Below are positions 1 through 7,610 of a stretch of DNA of 64,000 bases, one piece after another (within the stretch, counting starts at the first letter, position 1; each line of letters opens with the position of its first letter). The notes below the pieces were generated by a model. That model was not told the origin of the DNA and made no database searches. It worked only from the letters and a program-made list of their open reading frames with translations. Position numbers and translations under genes: made by a program. The DNA comes from Granulicella sp. WH15 (lineage in GTDB: Bacteria; Acidobacteriota; Terriglobia; Terriglobales; Acidobacteriaceae), in assembly GCF_009914315.1 (NCBI RefSeq), contig NZ_CP042596.1:2542001-2606000 (forward strand), written 5' to 3'.

Positions 1-66
1 CACTTCCCCATTGCTCGAAAACAGCGATGCCCGCTGCCGACCAACGGGAGGTCCTCAGAAGAGAAT
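1..66. repeat. Intergenic hairpin-type repeat, family B, copy 1 (partial)
   Basis: This stretch matches, in inverse orientation, the segments at about 5314-5360 and 20215-20285. The shared parts are the block GAGGTCCTCCC-TTGG-CGG and the block GAAA-CGAGCATTG. It lies between genes and appears three times in this window, so it is a dispersed intergenic element and not coding sequence. The copy is diverged and may begin outside the window. Confidence 0.55.
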
Positions 67-252
67 CCGTTCCCTACTGCCCCGAGAACCGCACGAAGTG
101 CCCTTGACTCGGATGCACTGGACTCGTAGCATCAAGGGGATGGATTCAAGGTTCGCGCTCGCATACTGTACCCACTGTTGTCGGGGCTTCATGCGTTACA
201 GGAATGCTTCTATCTTCTAGACTCTTTTGAAGCTAAAGCAACTGTTGAGCGC

Positions 253-276
253 GCCCACTGTCTCCGGTGGGCTTTT
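253..276 (+). terminator. Rho-independent terminator of an upstream plus-strand gene
   Basis: GCCCAC and GTGGGC form a 6-bp stem with an 8-nt loop, followed directly by TTTT. It sits 55 bp before the nitrite reductase start. It therefore probably ends a transcript coming from outside the window. Positions 1-331 hold no convincing gene. Confidence 0.55.
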
Positions 277-331
277 ACTTGTCCCTCCCTATCCGATCAA
301 AATCTACGCGTAGCCCAAGGAATCGCAGAAC

Positions 332-2068
332 ATGCCCGAAGTTGCCACCGCCGCCGCCGTAACGTCCGCCCCCAAAGAAACCAAGGCCCAGAAGTCCGAG
401 CGCCTGAAGCTGGCGAAGAACCCCTGGGAGGCCTGGGACGAGGTGCGGCAGTTCGCTCTTGCGGGGCGTGACTCGGTACTGCCGGAGTGGACCGGGCTGT
501 ACTTCAAGTGGTGGGGCATCTATACCCAGGGCGACGGCGTAGGCGCGACCGGTGGCGTAGGCGGCGAGGGTAAGTCCACGGAATACTTCATGATGCGGAT
601 TGGTCTGCCCAACGGCATCCTGACCAGCGCGCAGCTCCGCGTGATCGCCGACCTGACCAAGAGGCACGCGAACAACCTGGCCGACATCACCACCCGCCAG
701 AACATCCAACTGCACTGGCTGACGATCCAGAGCCTGGTTGAGGTGACCGATGCCCTGACCGCCGTCGGCCTCTCGCCCAAAGGTGCTTGCGGCGACGTGG
801 TCCGCAACGTGACCGGTTGCCCGCTGGCCGGGATCGAGCACACCGAGCTGCTCGACGCCAGCCCGTTGGCGCTCGAGATCGCCCACAAGCTGACAGCCAA
901 CCCCGAGTTCTACAATCTGCCGCGCAAGTTCAAGATCACGGCGACCGGCTGCCCGGTCTGGTGCTCGTACCCGGAGATCAACGACGTCGCCCTGACGGCG
1001 ATCAAGCGCGAGGTGAACGGTCTAGAGGAGATCGGCTACACACTGCGCGTCGGCGGAGGTCTCTCCACCGAGCCGCACATCGCCGTCCGCATCCCTGCCT
1101 TCATCCCGCAGGACAAGGCTTATGACGTGGTCGAGGCGGTCGTGCGCATCTTCCGCGAGCAGGACGCGCTGCGCGAGAACCGCACTCGCGCCCGCATCAA
1201 GTACCTCTTTATGCGTCACGGCTGGACGGCTGAAACGATGCTCGAAGCCATCGAGGCCAAGCTGGGCTACAAACTCGATCCGTCGCCGGTCTCGGCCGAC
1301 GTGATCCCCGACGACGTCTACCGCGACCACATCGGCGTCACGCCGCAGAAACAGGCGGGGCTGTCGGCGGTGGGTGCGAGCGTGCTGCGCGGGCGGCTCT
1401 CGGGCGATCAGCTGGAGAAGCTGGCCGAGCTGGCGGAGAAGTACGGCGACGGCAGTCTGCGCGCCACCATCATGCAGAACATCATTCTGGTCAACATCAA
1501 GAACGAAAATGTTCGCGTGTTAGTTGAAGAATTGAAGGCAATCGAGCTTCAGGTCGAGGTTTCGCCCTTCTGGCGCGGAGCTATCGCCTGCACCGGCACC
1601 GAGTTCTGCAAGCTGGCCATTGCCGAGACCAAGGCGTTCTCGAAGTGGCTCGTGGCCGAGATGGAGGAGCGCCTGCCCGCCTTCGACCAGCAGATCAAGC
1701 TGCACGTGACCGGATGCACGAACTCCTGCGGACAGCACTGGATCGCAGATATCGGGCTTGAAGGAAAGAAACTGAAGAAGGACGGCAAGATCGTCGATGC
1801 GTTCTACTTCTGCGTCGGCGGCTCGGTGGGCAAGTACGCCCGTCCGGCACGGGCGCTGGGCTTCCGCGCCGCCGCCGAAGACTGCCCCGGTGCGATTGAG
1901 CGTCTGCTGCGCGGCTACCTGGCCGTACGCGAGCCGGGCGAGGACCTGCGCTCGTACTTCAACCGCACCGACGACGAGCATCTGCGGGCGCAGCTCAACG
2001 GCAGCTTCGTCGAGCCGGTGGAGCGGGATCTGCCTCCGGCTGGCGGAAGGCACGTCGCGGACGCGTAG
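332..2068 (+). CDS. nirA: Ferredoxin-dependent nitrite/sulfite reductase (siroheme, 4Fe-4S)
   Basis: The 578-residue protein should perform the six-electron reduction of nitrite to ammonium, or of sulfite to sulfide, in the cytoplasm. It has the two-fold NirA/SiR architecture. The siroheme/4Fe-4S cysteines are visible: Cys420 and Cys426 in the C-T-G-T-E-F-C motif, and Cys462 and Cys466 in the G-C-T-N-S-C motif. The ATG is preceded by AAGGA about 10 nt upstream. The next two genes make siroheme, the cofactor of this enzyme, so the three form a functional operon. Nitrite and sulfite reductases of this family cannot be separated by eye; no nitrate reductase or sulfate-activation gene lies in the window to decide it. 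Confidence 0.88.
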   Translation: MPEVATAAAVTSAPKETKAQKSERLKLAKNPWEAWDEVRQFALAGRDSVLPEWTGLYFKWWGIYTQGDGVGATGGVGGEGKSTEYFMMRIGLPNGILTSAQLRVIADLTKRHANNLADITTRQNIQLHWLTIQSLVEVTDALTAVGLSPKGACGDVVRNVTGCPLAGIEHTELLDASPLALEIAHKLTANPEFYNLPRKFKITATGCPVWCSYPEINDVALTAIKREVNGLEEIGYTLRVGGGLSTEPHIAVRIPAFIPQDKAYDVVEAVVRIFREQDALRENRTRARIKYLFMRHGWTAETMLEAIEAKLGYKLDPSPVSADVIPDDVYRDHIGVTPQKQAGLSAVGASVLRGRLSGDQLEKLAELAEKYGDGSLRATIMQNIILVNIKNENVRVLVEELKAIELQVEVSPFWRGAIACTGTEFCKLAIAETKAFSKWLVAEMEERLPAFDQQIKLHVTGCTNSCGQHWIADIGLEGKKLKKDGKIVDAFYFCVGGSVGKYARPARALGFRAAAEDCPGAIERLLRGYLAVREPGEDLRSYFNRTDDEHLRAQLNGSFVEPVERDLPPAGGRHVADA

Positions 2069-2084
2069 TTCGGACTGAGGCGTT

Positions 2085-2729
2085 ATGGACTTGTTTCCGA
2101 TCTTCCTGAAGCTGACTGGCCGACGCTGTCTTGTGGTGGGCGCGGGTAATCTTGCCGCGAGCAAGATCGAGTCGTTGCGGGCGGGTCACGCCGACGTGAC
2201 CGTGATCGCGCCGGAGGCCGGAGAGGCTGTCGCCGAGTTGGCGGCCAGCGGCGAGGTGACTTGGATCAAACGAGCGTTTGAGGCTGGCGACGTCGCCGAG
2301 GGCACGTTTCTGGTGGTCACAGCTACGAATATCGGGGCAGTCAACCGGGCGGTCTACCTGGAGGCGCAGGAGAAAAACGTACTCTGCAACGCGGTGGACG
2401 ACCCGCCGTTTTGCGACTTCTACTTCCCTTCCGTGGTGCGACGCGGCGACCTTCAGATTGCGATTTCGACCGCTGGGGCCAGTCCGGCGCTTGCGCAACG
2501 GCTGCGCAAGGAGATCAACGCACAGCTTCCGCTCGACACCGGCGATTGGCTGACCGACCTGGGCAATCTGCGCCGGGAGGTGGTCCAGATGGAGCCGCTG
2601 AACGAGGAGCGGAAGCTCCTTCTGCACCAGTTGGCGCAACGTGAGGTCTGTGGATACGACGGTTGTCCGAGCCGGGTGATGGCCCGTGCCCACGCAAAGA
2701 CGAATCCCCTGCCTGAGACTTCGAAGTGA
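2085..2729 (+). CDS. Precorrin-2 dehydrogenase / sirohydrochlorin ferrochelatase (CysG N-terminal type)
   Basis: A 214-residue Met8/CysG-N-like protein that oxidises precorrin-2 and inserts iron to give siroheme. The N-terminus holds a Rossmann nucleotide-binding segment (LVVGAGNLAASK, about residues 16-27). The family's conserved central part follows: N-A-V-D-D-P-P-F-C-D-F, then the S-T-x-G-x-S-P-A-L-A segment near residue 130. It starts 16 bp after nirA. Its TGA overlaps the GTG of the next gene (GTGA), a sign of translational coupling. The C-terminal methyltransferase half of full CysG is supplied by that next gene. Confidence 0.85.
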   Translation: MDLFPIFLKLTGRRCLVVGAGNLAASKIESLRAGHADVTVIAPEAGEAVAELAASGEVTWIKRAFEAGDVAEGTFLVVTATNIGAVNRAVYLEAQEKNVLCNAVDDPPFCDFYFPSVVRRGDLQIAISTAGASPALAQRLRKEINAQLPLDTGDWLTDLGNLRREVVQMEPLNEERKLLLHQLAQREVCGYDGCPSRVMARAHAKTNPLPETSK

Positions 2730-3520
2730 CCGTCGAACCGGACTCCCGAACGCTTTATCGCCCTGCTCCTACTGGGGTTACAGCCAATCCAGCGGCAGCA
2801 GCAGGAACCGTATACCTGGTCGGCGCGGGTCCGGGTGATCCGAATTTACTTACGTTGCGGGCGTTAAGGCTCTTGGAGACGGCTGACGTTATTCTTCCTG
2901 ATGACTTGGTTTCAGACCAAATACTTCAACTGACACATCAAGATTCGGAGATTATTCCCGTTGGTAAGCGCTGCGGACAACCCCGTATTACACAGGCTGG
3001 AATCCACGAGTTGATGTTGCACCACGCTGGATTGGGACGGTCGGTGGTGCGGCTAAAGTCTGGTGATCCGCTGGTGTTTGGACGGGCAGGTGAGGAGATC
3101 GAGGCGCTGCGGACAGCGGGGATTCCGTTCGAGATCGTGTCGGGAATCACGGCGGCCTTTGCTGTGGCGGCCTCGCTCAAGACTCCCCTGACCGACCGGG
3201 CGGCAGCCTCGAAGCTGATTCTGGCGACGGCCCACCACGCGGCGGGTAAGACGAACCTGATCCCAAGCTGGCAGGGAGCATTTCCGGAAGAGGCTACCCT
3301 GGTGCTCTACATGCCGGGGAGGGACTTCGAGGCGCTGTCACGGAGCCTGATGGAGTCAGGGATCGCCGCCGAAACTCCGTGCGTGGCGGTGTCGAAGGCC
3401 ACGACGCCGGAGGAACAGGTCTGCTCCACAACGCTGGGCGGACTGGCGACGGCGGAGCCGGGACCGGCTCCCCTGCTGTTGATGATCGGATGGGCGATTC
3501 AGGTTGGGGATCTAGCCTAG
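2726..3520 (+). CDS. cobA: Uroporphyrinogen-III C-methyltransferase
   Basis: A 264-residue SAM-dependent methylase converting uroporphyrinogen III to precorrin-2, the first committed step to siroheme. The glycine-rich G-A-G-P-G-D-P motif near residue 33 and the K-S-G-D-P-L-V-F-G-R-A-G-E-E block near residue 110 are typical of the CobA/SUMT family. The GTG start at 2726 overlaps the upstream stop by 4 bp. The last 9 bp overlap the 3' end of the convergent phenylalanine hydroxylase gene. An N-terminal extension of about 25 residues precedes the conserved core. Confidence 0.88.
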   Translation: MTVEPDSRTLYRPAPTGVTANPAAAAGTVYLVGAGPGDPNLLTLRALRLLETADVILPDDLVSDQILQLTHQDSEIIPVGKRCGQPRITQAGIHELMLHHAGLGRSVVRLKSGDPLVFGRAGEEIEALRTAGIPFEIVSGITAAFAVAASLKTPLTDRAAASKLILATAHHAAGKTNLIPSWQGAFPEEATLVLYMPGRDFEALSRSLMESGIAAETPCVAVSKATTPEEQVCSTTLGGLATAEPGPAPLLLMIGWAIQVGDLA

Positions 3521-4303
3521 CCGCGCCTCTGCCTGCTTGGTGGCCTCGTAGATCTGGTCGAAGGACTCTACCGCATACAGAACCGGCTGCATGGCTCCGG
3601 TATCGAACTCCTGGTTCAGCACCGCATCCAGATTGAAGTCGCGAATCTCGCAACCACCGGCCAATACACGGGTGCACTCACCGTGCGAGCTGATGAGGCC
3701 GCTGCCGTATACCTTGATCTCGCCCCGCTCGCGGATGAGCCCGAACTCGACCGTGAACCAGAAGAGGCGGCCCAGGCGCTCGAGCGTCACGGGATCGGGC
3801 TGCGCAGCGCAAAGCTGGCCGTAGTGCTGGAGGAAGTCTCCGAAGACCGGGTGCGCGTGCATGGGGACGTGGCCGAAGACGTCGTGGAAGATATCCGGCT
3901 CGGGGGTATACTCCATCGCCTCGCGTGAGCGCAGCCAGGTGGTGGTGGGAAACCGGCGGGCGGCGAGCATCTCGAAGAAGGCATCTCCCGGCAAGAAACC
4001 GCTGACCGGTGTGGACTCCCAGCCGGTGCGAGGGCGCAGGCGCGCGCTGATGGCCTTGAGGTCGGGCAGGTGCGACTCCTGCAAGCCGATCTGCTCGAAG
4101 CCGTCGAGGTACTCCCGGCAGGCGTGCTGGCGCAGTTGAGGCATACGGCGTCCGACCAGCTCGCCCCAGACGGCGTGCTGCTCGGGCGTGTAAGCGGCCC
4201 AGTCCTGCTCGATGAGGTACGGCAGGGCTACGCGAAGGCCGCCGGAGTTTGAGGCGCTGACAGGTTCAAGGACGTTCAACCAGATCTCCTGCAAAGACTG
4301 CAT
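3512..4303 (-). CDS. phhA: Phenylalanine 4-monooxygenase
   Basis: A 263-residue pterin- and iron-dependent aromatic amino acid hydroxylase that converts phenylalanine to tyrosine. The iron ligands are visible as His140 and His145 in I-F-H-D-V-F-G-H-V-P-M and Glu186 in F-W-F-T-V-E-F-G-L. Length fits the single-domain bacterial enzyme. Two starts are possible: ATG at 4303, which lies inside a 14-bp inverted repeat, or TTG at 4282, which has AGGAG 6 nt upstream. The second would leave the hairpin wholly in the leader. flgL lies 63 bp upstream on the same strand but is functionally unrelated. Confidence 0.9.
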   Translation of the reverse strand: MQSLQEIWLNVLEPVSASNSGGLRVALPYLIEQDWAAYTPEQHAVWGELVGRRMPQLRQHACREYLDGFEQIGLQESHLPDLKAISARLRPRTGWESTPVSGFLPGDAFFEMLAARRFPTTTWLRSREAMEYTPEPDIFHDVFGHVPMHAHPVFGDFLQHYGQLCAAQPDPVTLERLGRLFWFTVEFGLIRERGEIKVYGSGLISSHGECTRVLAGGCEIRDFNLDAVLNQEFDTGAMQPVLYAVESFDQIYEATKQAEARLG

Positions 4304-4334
4304 CTGGCAGCATAAACGCCGCCAGATGCAGTCT
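4295..4334. promoter_or_regulatory. 14-bp perfect inverted repeat spanning the phhA start
   Basis: AGACTGCATCTGGC at 4295-4308 pairs perfectly with GCCAGATGCAGTCT at 4321-4334 across a 12-nt loop. On the minus strand the second arm contains the annotated ATG of phhA. In mRNA the hairpin could hide the start codon. It could also be an operator, or the end of the flgL transcript, although no long T-run follows. Confidence 0.6.
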
Positions 4335-4366
4335 ACCGCAAGCCTGCCCTGTTGCTATGGATGGAG

Positions 4367-5254
4367 CTACGGCTGCAGGTAACTGAAGAGCCCGTTCTGG
4401 CTCAGGCTGGAGATGACGCTGTCGAGCGCCTTCTGCTGGACCTCGGAGTTGCTGAGGTCCGTAGCCACCTGAGCCGGGTCGGCAGAGATGAGCGTGGTCT
4501 GCGCGGCGGTGAGCGTGGCCACCTGAGTATTGGCGTAGGTGGAGTCGTTGGTCAGCTGGCTCAGCGAGTTATCGAGGACGCTGCGCTGCCGGCTGACGCC
4601 CGAGAGCGCGGCGGAGAGCGCGGAGCTGTCGGTGGCGATCCCGGCGGTATTGCCGCTGGTCAGGTCGCTGACGAGCTGGTTGAGGCTTGTCAGTGCCGAG
4701 GAGAAGACCGCGTCGCCCGGAAGGTTGAGCTGGACCTTCTGTCCGTTGGGCGTGGCGATATTCTGGGTCTTGTCGTCGCCCTGGTAGGTGACCGTGGCGG
4801 GGTTGGTCGAGGAGTCCAGCGTAAACGGAGTGGTGTTGCCCTGGCTGCCGCTGAAGAGGTGTTGCCCCTGGTAGCTGGTGTTGGCCAGCGCCAGCACCTG
4901 GTCGCGGATGCCGGTGGCCTCGGTCGCCGCCGAGGAGAGGTTCGCGCTGTTGTTGGTTCCGTTGGCGGCTCCGGTGGCGAGCGAGATCGCCGAGGTAAGC
5001 TGTGTTACCACCTCGCCGAGGGTCGAGTCGGTGAAGGTCAACTGGCTCTGCTCGGCCGTGGAGGATTTGACGAACGAGTCCAGATTGCCCAAGGATGCGG
5101 AGAAGAGCGAGCTTTGGGCGACTGCGACCGGATCGTCGGAGAGGGTGGAGACGCGCAGGCCGCTCGATAGCTCCTGGGTGAGGTTCTGTTCGCTGAGGCT
5201 GACCTGCCCGAGGGACTGGACGAGGTTATTGGCATAGTTAGGATCGACGCGCAT
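4367..5254 (-). CDS. flgL: Flagellar hook-associated protein 3
   Basis: A 295-residue hook-filament junction protein (HAP3). The N-terminal helix carries the flagellin-like segment L-S-S-G-L-R-V-S-T-L-S-D-D-P (about residues 29-42). The C-terminal helix resembles flagellin C-termini. The middle is rich in Ser, Thr and Asn. It is the last gene of the flagellar cluster and follows flgK after a 123-bp spacer holding a dispersed repeat. No flagellin gene (fliC) is present in the window. Confidence 0.85.
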   Translation of the reverse strand: MRVDPNYANNLVQSLGQVSLSEQNLTQELSSGLRVSTLSDDPVAVAQSSLFSASLGNLDSFVKSSTAEQSQLTFTDSTLGEVVTQLTSAISLATGAANGTNNSANLSSAATEATGIRDQVLALANTSYQGQHLFSGSQGNTTPFTLDSSTNPATVTYQGDDKTQNIATPNGQKVQLNLPGDAVFSSALTSLNQLVSDLTSGNTAGIATDSSALSAALSGVSRQRSVLDNSLSQLTNDSTYANTQVATLTAAQTTLISADPAQVATDLSNSEVQQKALDSVISSLSQNGLFSYLQP

Positions 5255-5309
5255 ATATGCTCTCTACCTTCTGTTATAGGTACATTCGTACCGTTCTCGG
5301 AGCGGTATG

Positions 5310-5362
5310 GGGGAATGATCTTTTGAGGTCCTCCCGCTGGCCGGAAACGAGCATTCTTCTCC
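5310..5362. repeat. Intergenic hairpin-type repeat, family B, copy 2
   Basis: The segment between flgL and flgK holds GAGGTCCTCCC, then CTGGCCGGAAACGAGCATT. These match the copy at 20215-20285 almost exactly. Only one arm is well conserved here, so the hairpin is incomplete. The same unit appears in inverse orientation at the left edge of the window. Confidence 0.6.
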
Positions 5363-5377
5363 CGACCAGAGAGAACA

Positions 5378-6778
5378 CTAAGAGACGGTTGTCTGTTCGC
5401 CGAGGTTGAGCGCGCTGACGGCGAGGGAGTCAGCCACCGAGAAGATCTTGGCCGCAGCCTGGTAAGAACGCTGGTAGACAGTCAGGTTCGAAGCCTCTTC
5501 GTCGAGCGAGACCGCCGAGAGGCTGTCGCGCTGGCTGGTCAGGGTGGTCAGGGTGGCTTGCTGACCGGTGTTCTCCGCGTTGACGGAGGAGGCCGAGTTG
5601 CCCACCTGACCGATCAGCGCGGCGTAGGTGCCTGCGAAGGTCAGGCCGTTGCCGCCGACCGTGTTCTGCACGTTGGCGAGCGCGAGGGCGTTGGTGTTGC
5701 CGGTCGAGCCCTCGTCCGTGGCGGCGGTGGCGATGGCCGTCACCGAGGTCGGAATGACGCTGATCGCGCCCGCTGCTCCGGTGGCCGTGGTGGGCAACGA
5801 GAAGATGGCCTGGCCGGGAGTGCCGTCCGAGGCGTTGCCCGCCTCGTTCTGGGCGTTGATCGCGCTGCCCAGGGTGTAGGCCAACTGGTCGAGCGCGTTG
5901 GCGGCGGCGGGGAGATCGGTGGACTGCGCGGTGAGCAGGCCGCCGATGCTGCCACCCTGAAGTCCCGCGCTGACGTTGTTGCCGGTGGCGTCCGTGACCT
6001 GGAAGCCGCTGCCGGTGTTGGAGACCGAGATGTTGGAGCTGGTGGAGCCGGTGACCAGCACGGCTCCGCTGGTGGTGGTCAGGGTGATGCCGTTGTTCTC
6101 GGTCGTGATCTGGTCCAGCCCGATGAGGCCGGAGAGCTGGGCGATGGCGTTCTGGCGCTGGTCTTCGAGGGTTCCGGCGTCGGAGTTGGGGCTCTGCGAG
6201 GCGATCTGGGCGTTGAGCGAGGCGATGGTCTTGGTCAGCGAGTTGACCTCCGAGGTCGAGCTTGTAAGCTCGGAGCCGATGGAGGAGCTGATGCTGCTGA
6301 GCTGGGAGGAGGCGGAGTTGAATGCCGAGGCCAGATTGCCCGCGGCCGAGAGCACGCCCTGGCGGGTGGAGGCGTCGGCGGGGTTGGTCGAGAGGGCGGT
6401 CAGCGAGCTGAAGAAGAAGTTCAACGCGGTGCCGATGGGGGTGTCGGCCGAGGAGGTGCTGCTGGAGCTGAGGCTGAAGATGCCTTCAATTGAGGTGAGG
6501 ACCGAGGAGCGTGCGCCGCTGGCCGACGTGTCCTGGGTCTGCTGCTGGACACGCTGCTCGAGCACCCGGTCGCGCTGAGAGGTCTCCGAGACGGTGGGCG
6601 GCTGGGCCTCGGCCTGGCCGCCGACGTTGACCGTATCGCCAGCCTGCCACGAGACCACCTCCCGGGTGTAGCCGGGGGTGTTCTGGTTGGCCACGTTGTT
6701 GGCGGTGGTGTTCAGGGCGTACTGGTCCGCGGCCAGGGCGGAGGTGGCGATGTCGGTGAGCGAGGTCAGAGTTGCCAT
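5378..6778 (-). CDS. flgK: Flagellar hook-associated protein 1
   Basis: A 466-residue HAP1 that joins hook and filament. The N-terminus has the rod/hook family pattern A-L-N-T-T-A-N-N-V-A-N-Q-N-T-P-G-Y-T-R near residue 20. The C-terminus ends with the L-x-x-Y-Q-x-x-Y-x-A-A-A-K motif shared by FlgK and hook proteins. The centre is Ser/Thr/Ala/Gly-rich and low in complexity. It lies between flgM and flgL, as in many flgMKL clusters. Confidence 0.87.
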   Translation of the reverse strand: MATLTSLTDIATSALAADQYALNTTANNVANQNTPGYTREVVSWQAGDTVNVGGQAEAQPPTVSETSQRDRVLEQRVQQQTQDTSASGARSSVLTSIEGIFSLSSSSTSSADTPIGTALNFFFSSLTALSTNPADASTRQGVLSAAGNLASAFNSASSQLSSISSSIGSELTSSTSEVNSLTKTIASLNAQIASQSPNSDAGTLEDQRQNAIAQLSGLIGLDQITTENNGITLTTTSGAVLVTGSTSSNISVSNTGSGFQVTDATGNNVSAGLQGGSIGGLLTAQSTDLPAAANALDQLAYTLGSAINAQNEAGNASDGTPGQAIFSLPTTATGAAGAISVIPTSVTAIATAATDEGSTGNTNALALANVQNTVGGNGLTFAGTYAALIGQVGNSASSVNAENTGQQATLTTLTSQRDSLSAVSLDEEASNLTVYQRSYQAAAKIFSVADSLAVSALNLGEQTTVS

Positions 6779-6894
6779 GGATTTATCCTGTCGGCTGAAG
6801 ATGAGGTGTTGCGTTGGGATACGGATGGCTCGTTGACCTTACAGGCACGCTGCAAGGCGATGAGGTTTCTGAACTCTTGCCCGCGAAAACTGGA

Positions 6895-7224
6895 CTAGCG
6901 CAGTAGCGAGCCGATGATCTTGTCGGCGACGTCGCTCGCCGAGACGTTGTAGGTACCGTCGGCAATGGCCTGTTGCAGGGCGGCGATCTTCTCGGTCCGC
7001 ACATCGGAGTCGGGGCTGGAGCTGCCGACGGCCTGGGAGATGAAGCTGCTGGCGGAGCTGAGAGTCGCCTGGTCGGGCTGGTTGCTGCCCGATGCCGCCG
7101 GGGTACTGTCCTCTAAGCCGGGATCCGGCGCGTAGGAGCTGTGAAGTGCCTGGGGCGGGGCGATCGTGCTGGTGACGCCGCCGGTGATGCTACTGCTGAG
7201 GTTCATACCGTGTTCCTCCATCAC
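6895..7224 (-). CDS. flgM: Anti-sigma-28 factor
   Basis: A 109-residue protein whose C-terminal part (R-T-E-K-I-A-A-L-Q-Q-A-I-A-D-G-T-Y-N-V-S, then A-D-K-I-I-G) is the classic FlgM segment that binds and inhibits FliA until hook completion. The N-terminal half is Ser/Pro-rich and probably disordered, which fits secretion through the export apparatus. GGAGGAA lies close to the ATG. A sigma-28-like promoter sits immediately upstream, so FlgM may be made under the sigma factor it inhibits. Confidence 0.85.
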   Translation of the reverse strand: MMEEHGMNLSSSITGGVTSTIAPPQALHSSYAPDPGLEDSTPAASGSNQPDQATLSSASSFISQAVGSSSPDSDVRTEKIAALQQAIADGTYNVSASDVADKIIGSLLR

Positions 7225-7229
7225 TTACG

Positions 7230-7257
7230 GTATCGGCCTTAGTGTTTTCAAACTTTA
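7230..7257 (-). promoter_or_regulatory. Sigma-28 (FliA)-type promoter before flgM
   Basis: On the minus strand TAAAGTTT (7257-7250) is followed after 12 nt by GCCGATAC (7237-7230). This matches the flagellar sigma-28 consensus TAAAGTTT-N11-GCCGATAA with one extra spacer base and one changed terminal base. It lies entirely in the 39-bp gap between flgJ and flgM, so flgM-flgK-flgL can be transcribed as a late class. Confidence 0.7.
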
Positions 7258-7263
7258 GTACTA

Positions 7264-7581
7264 TTACGATTTTATTTTTTTCGAATGATCTTCCCTGTTC
7301 ACCTGCTGGATGATCTGCTTTGCGATGCCAAAGCCCGGACCGCTGGCCAGTGACTTTGTGAGCGCCTCTACCCCCATGGAGCGGAGGGTATCGTTGGCTC
7401 CTCCACTGGAGTCGCCGTCGGCATCGTCGGCCCCGGCGGCCTCGCCGAAGTGGAGTGGCTTCAACATCTCGCCCAGGAGCATGGCTTCAAACTGGCGGGC
7501 TCCGTCTACGAGTTTGGACTGCTGCTGGCGGTCGGACTGGGTTGAATCGACGGGGGTGGAATCAATGGGAGTGATGGTCAT
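7264..7581 (-). CDS. flgJ: Rod-binding protein, FlgJ N-terminal domain only
   Basis: A 105-residue protein with the FlgJ rod-capping signature (D-G-A-R-Q-F-E-A-M-L-L-G-E-M-L-K-P) near residue 27. It lacks the peptidoglycan hydrolase domain of enterobacterial FlgJ, as is usual in short FlgJ proteins. Another hydrolase must open the cell wall for the rod. It starts 29 bp after flgI. The last codons (K-K-I-K-S) run up to the sigma-28 promoter of flgM. Confidence 0.8.
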   Translation of the reverse strand: MTITPIDSTPVDSTQSDRQQQSKLVDGARQFEAMLLGEMLKPLHFGEAAGADDADGDSSGGANDTLRSMGVEALTKSLASGPGFGIAKQIIQQVNREDHSKKIKS

Positions 7582-7610
7582 TTGGGTATCCCGGTCAATA
7601 GGTATCTGGG

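Noticed and set aside
1-331. Riboswitch before the nitrite reductase/siroheme genes
   Set aside because: The upstream DNA holds a dispersed repeat and a terminator; no cobalamin or SAM riboswitch core was recognisable.
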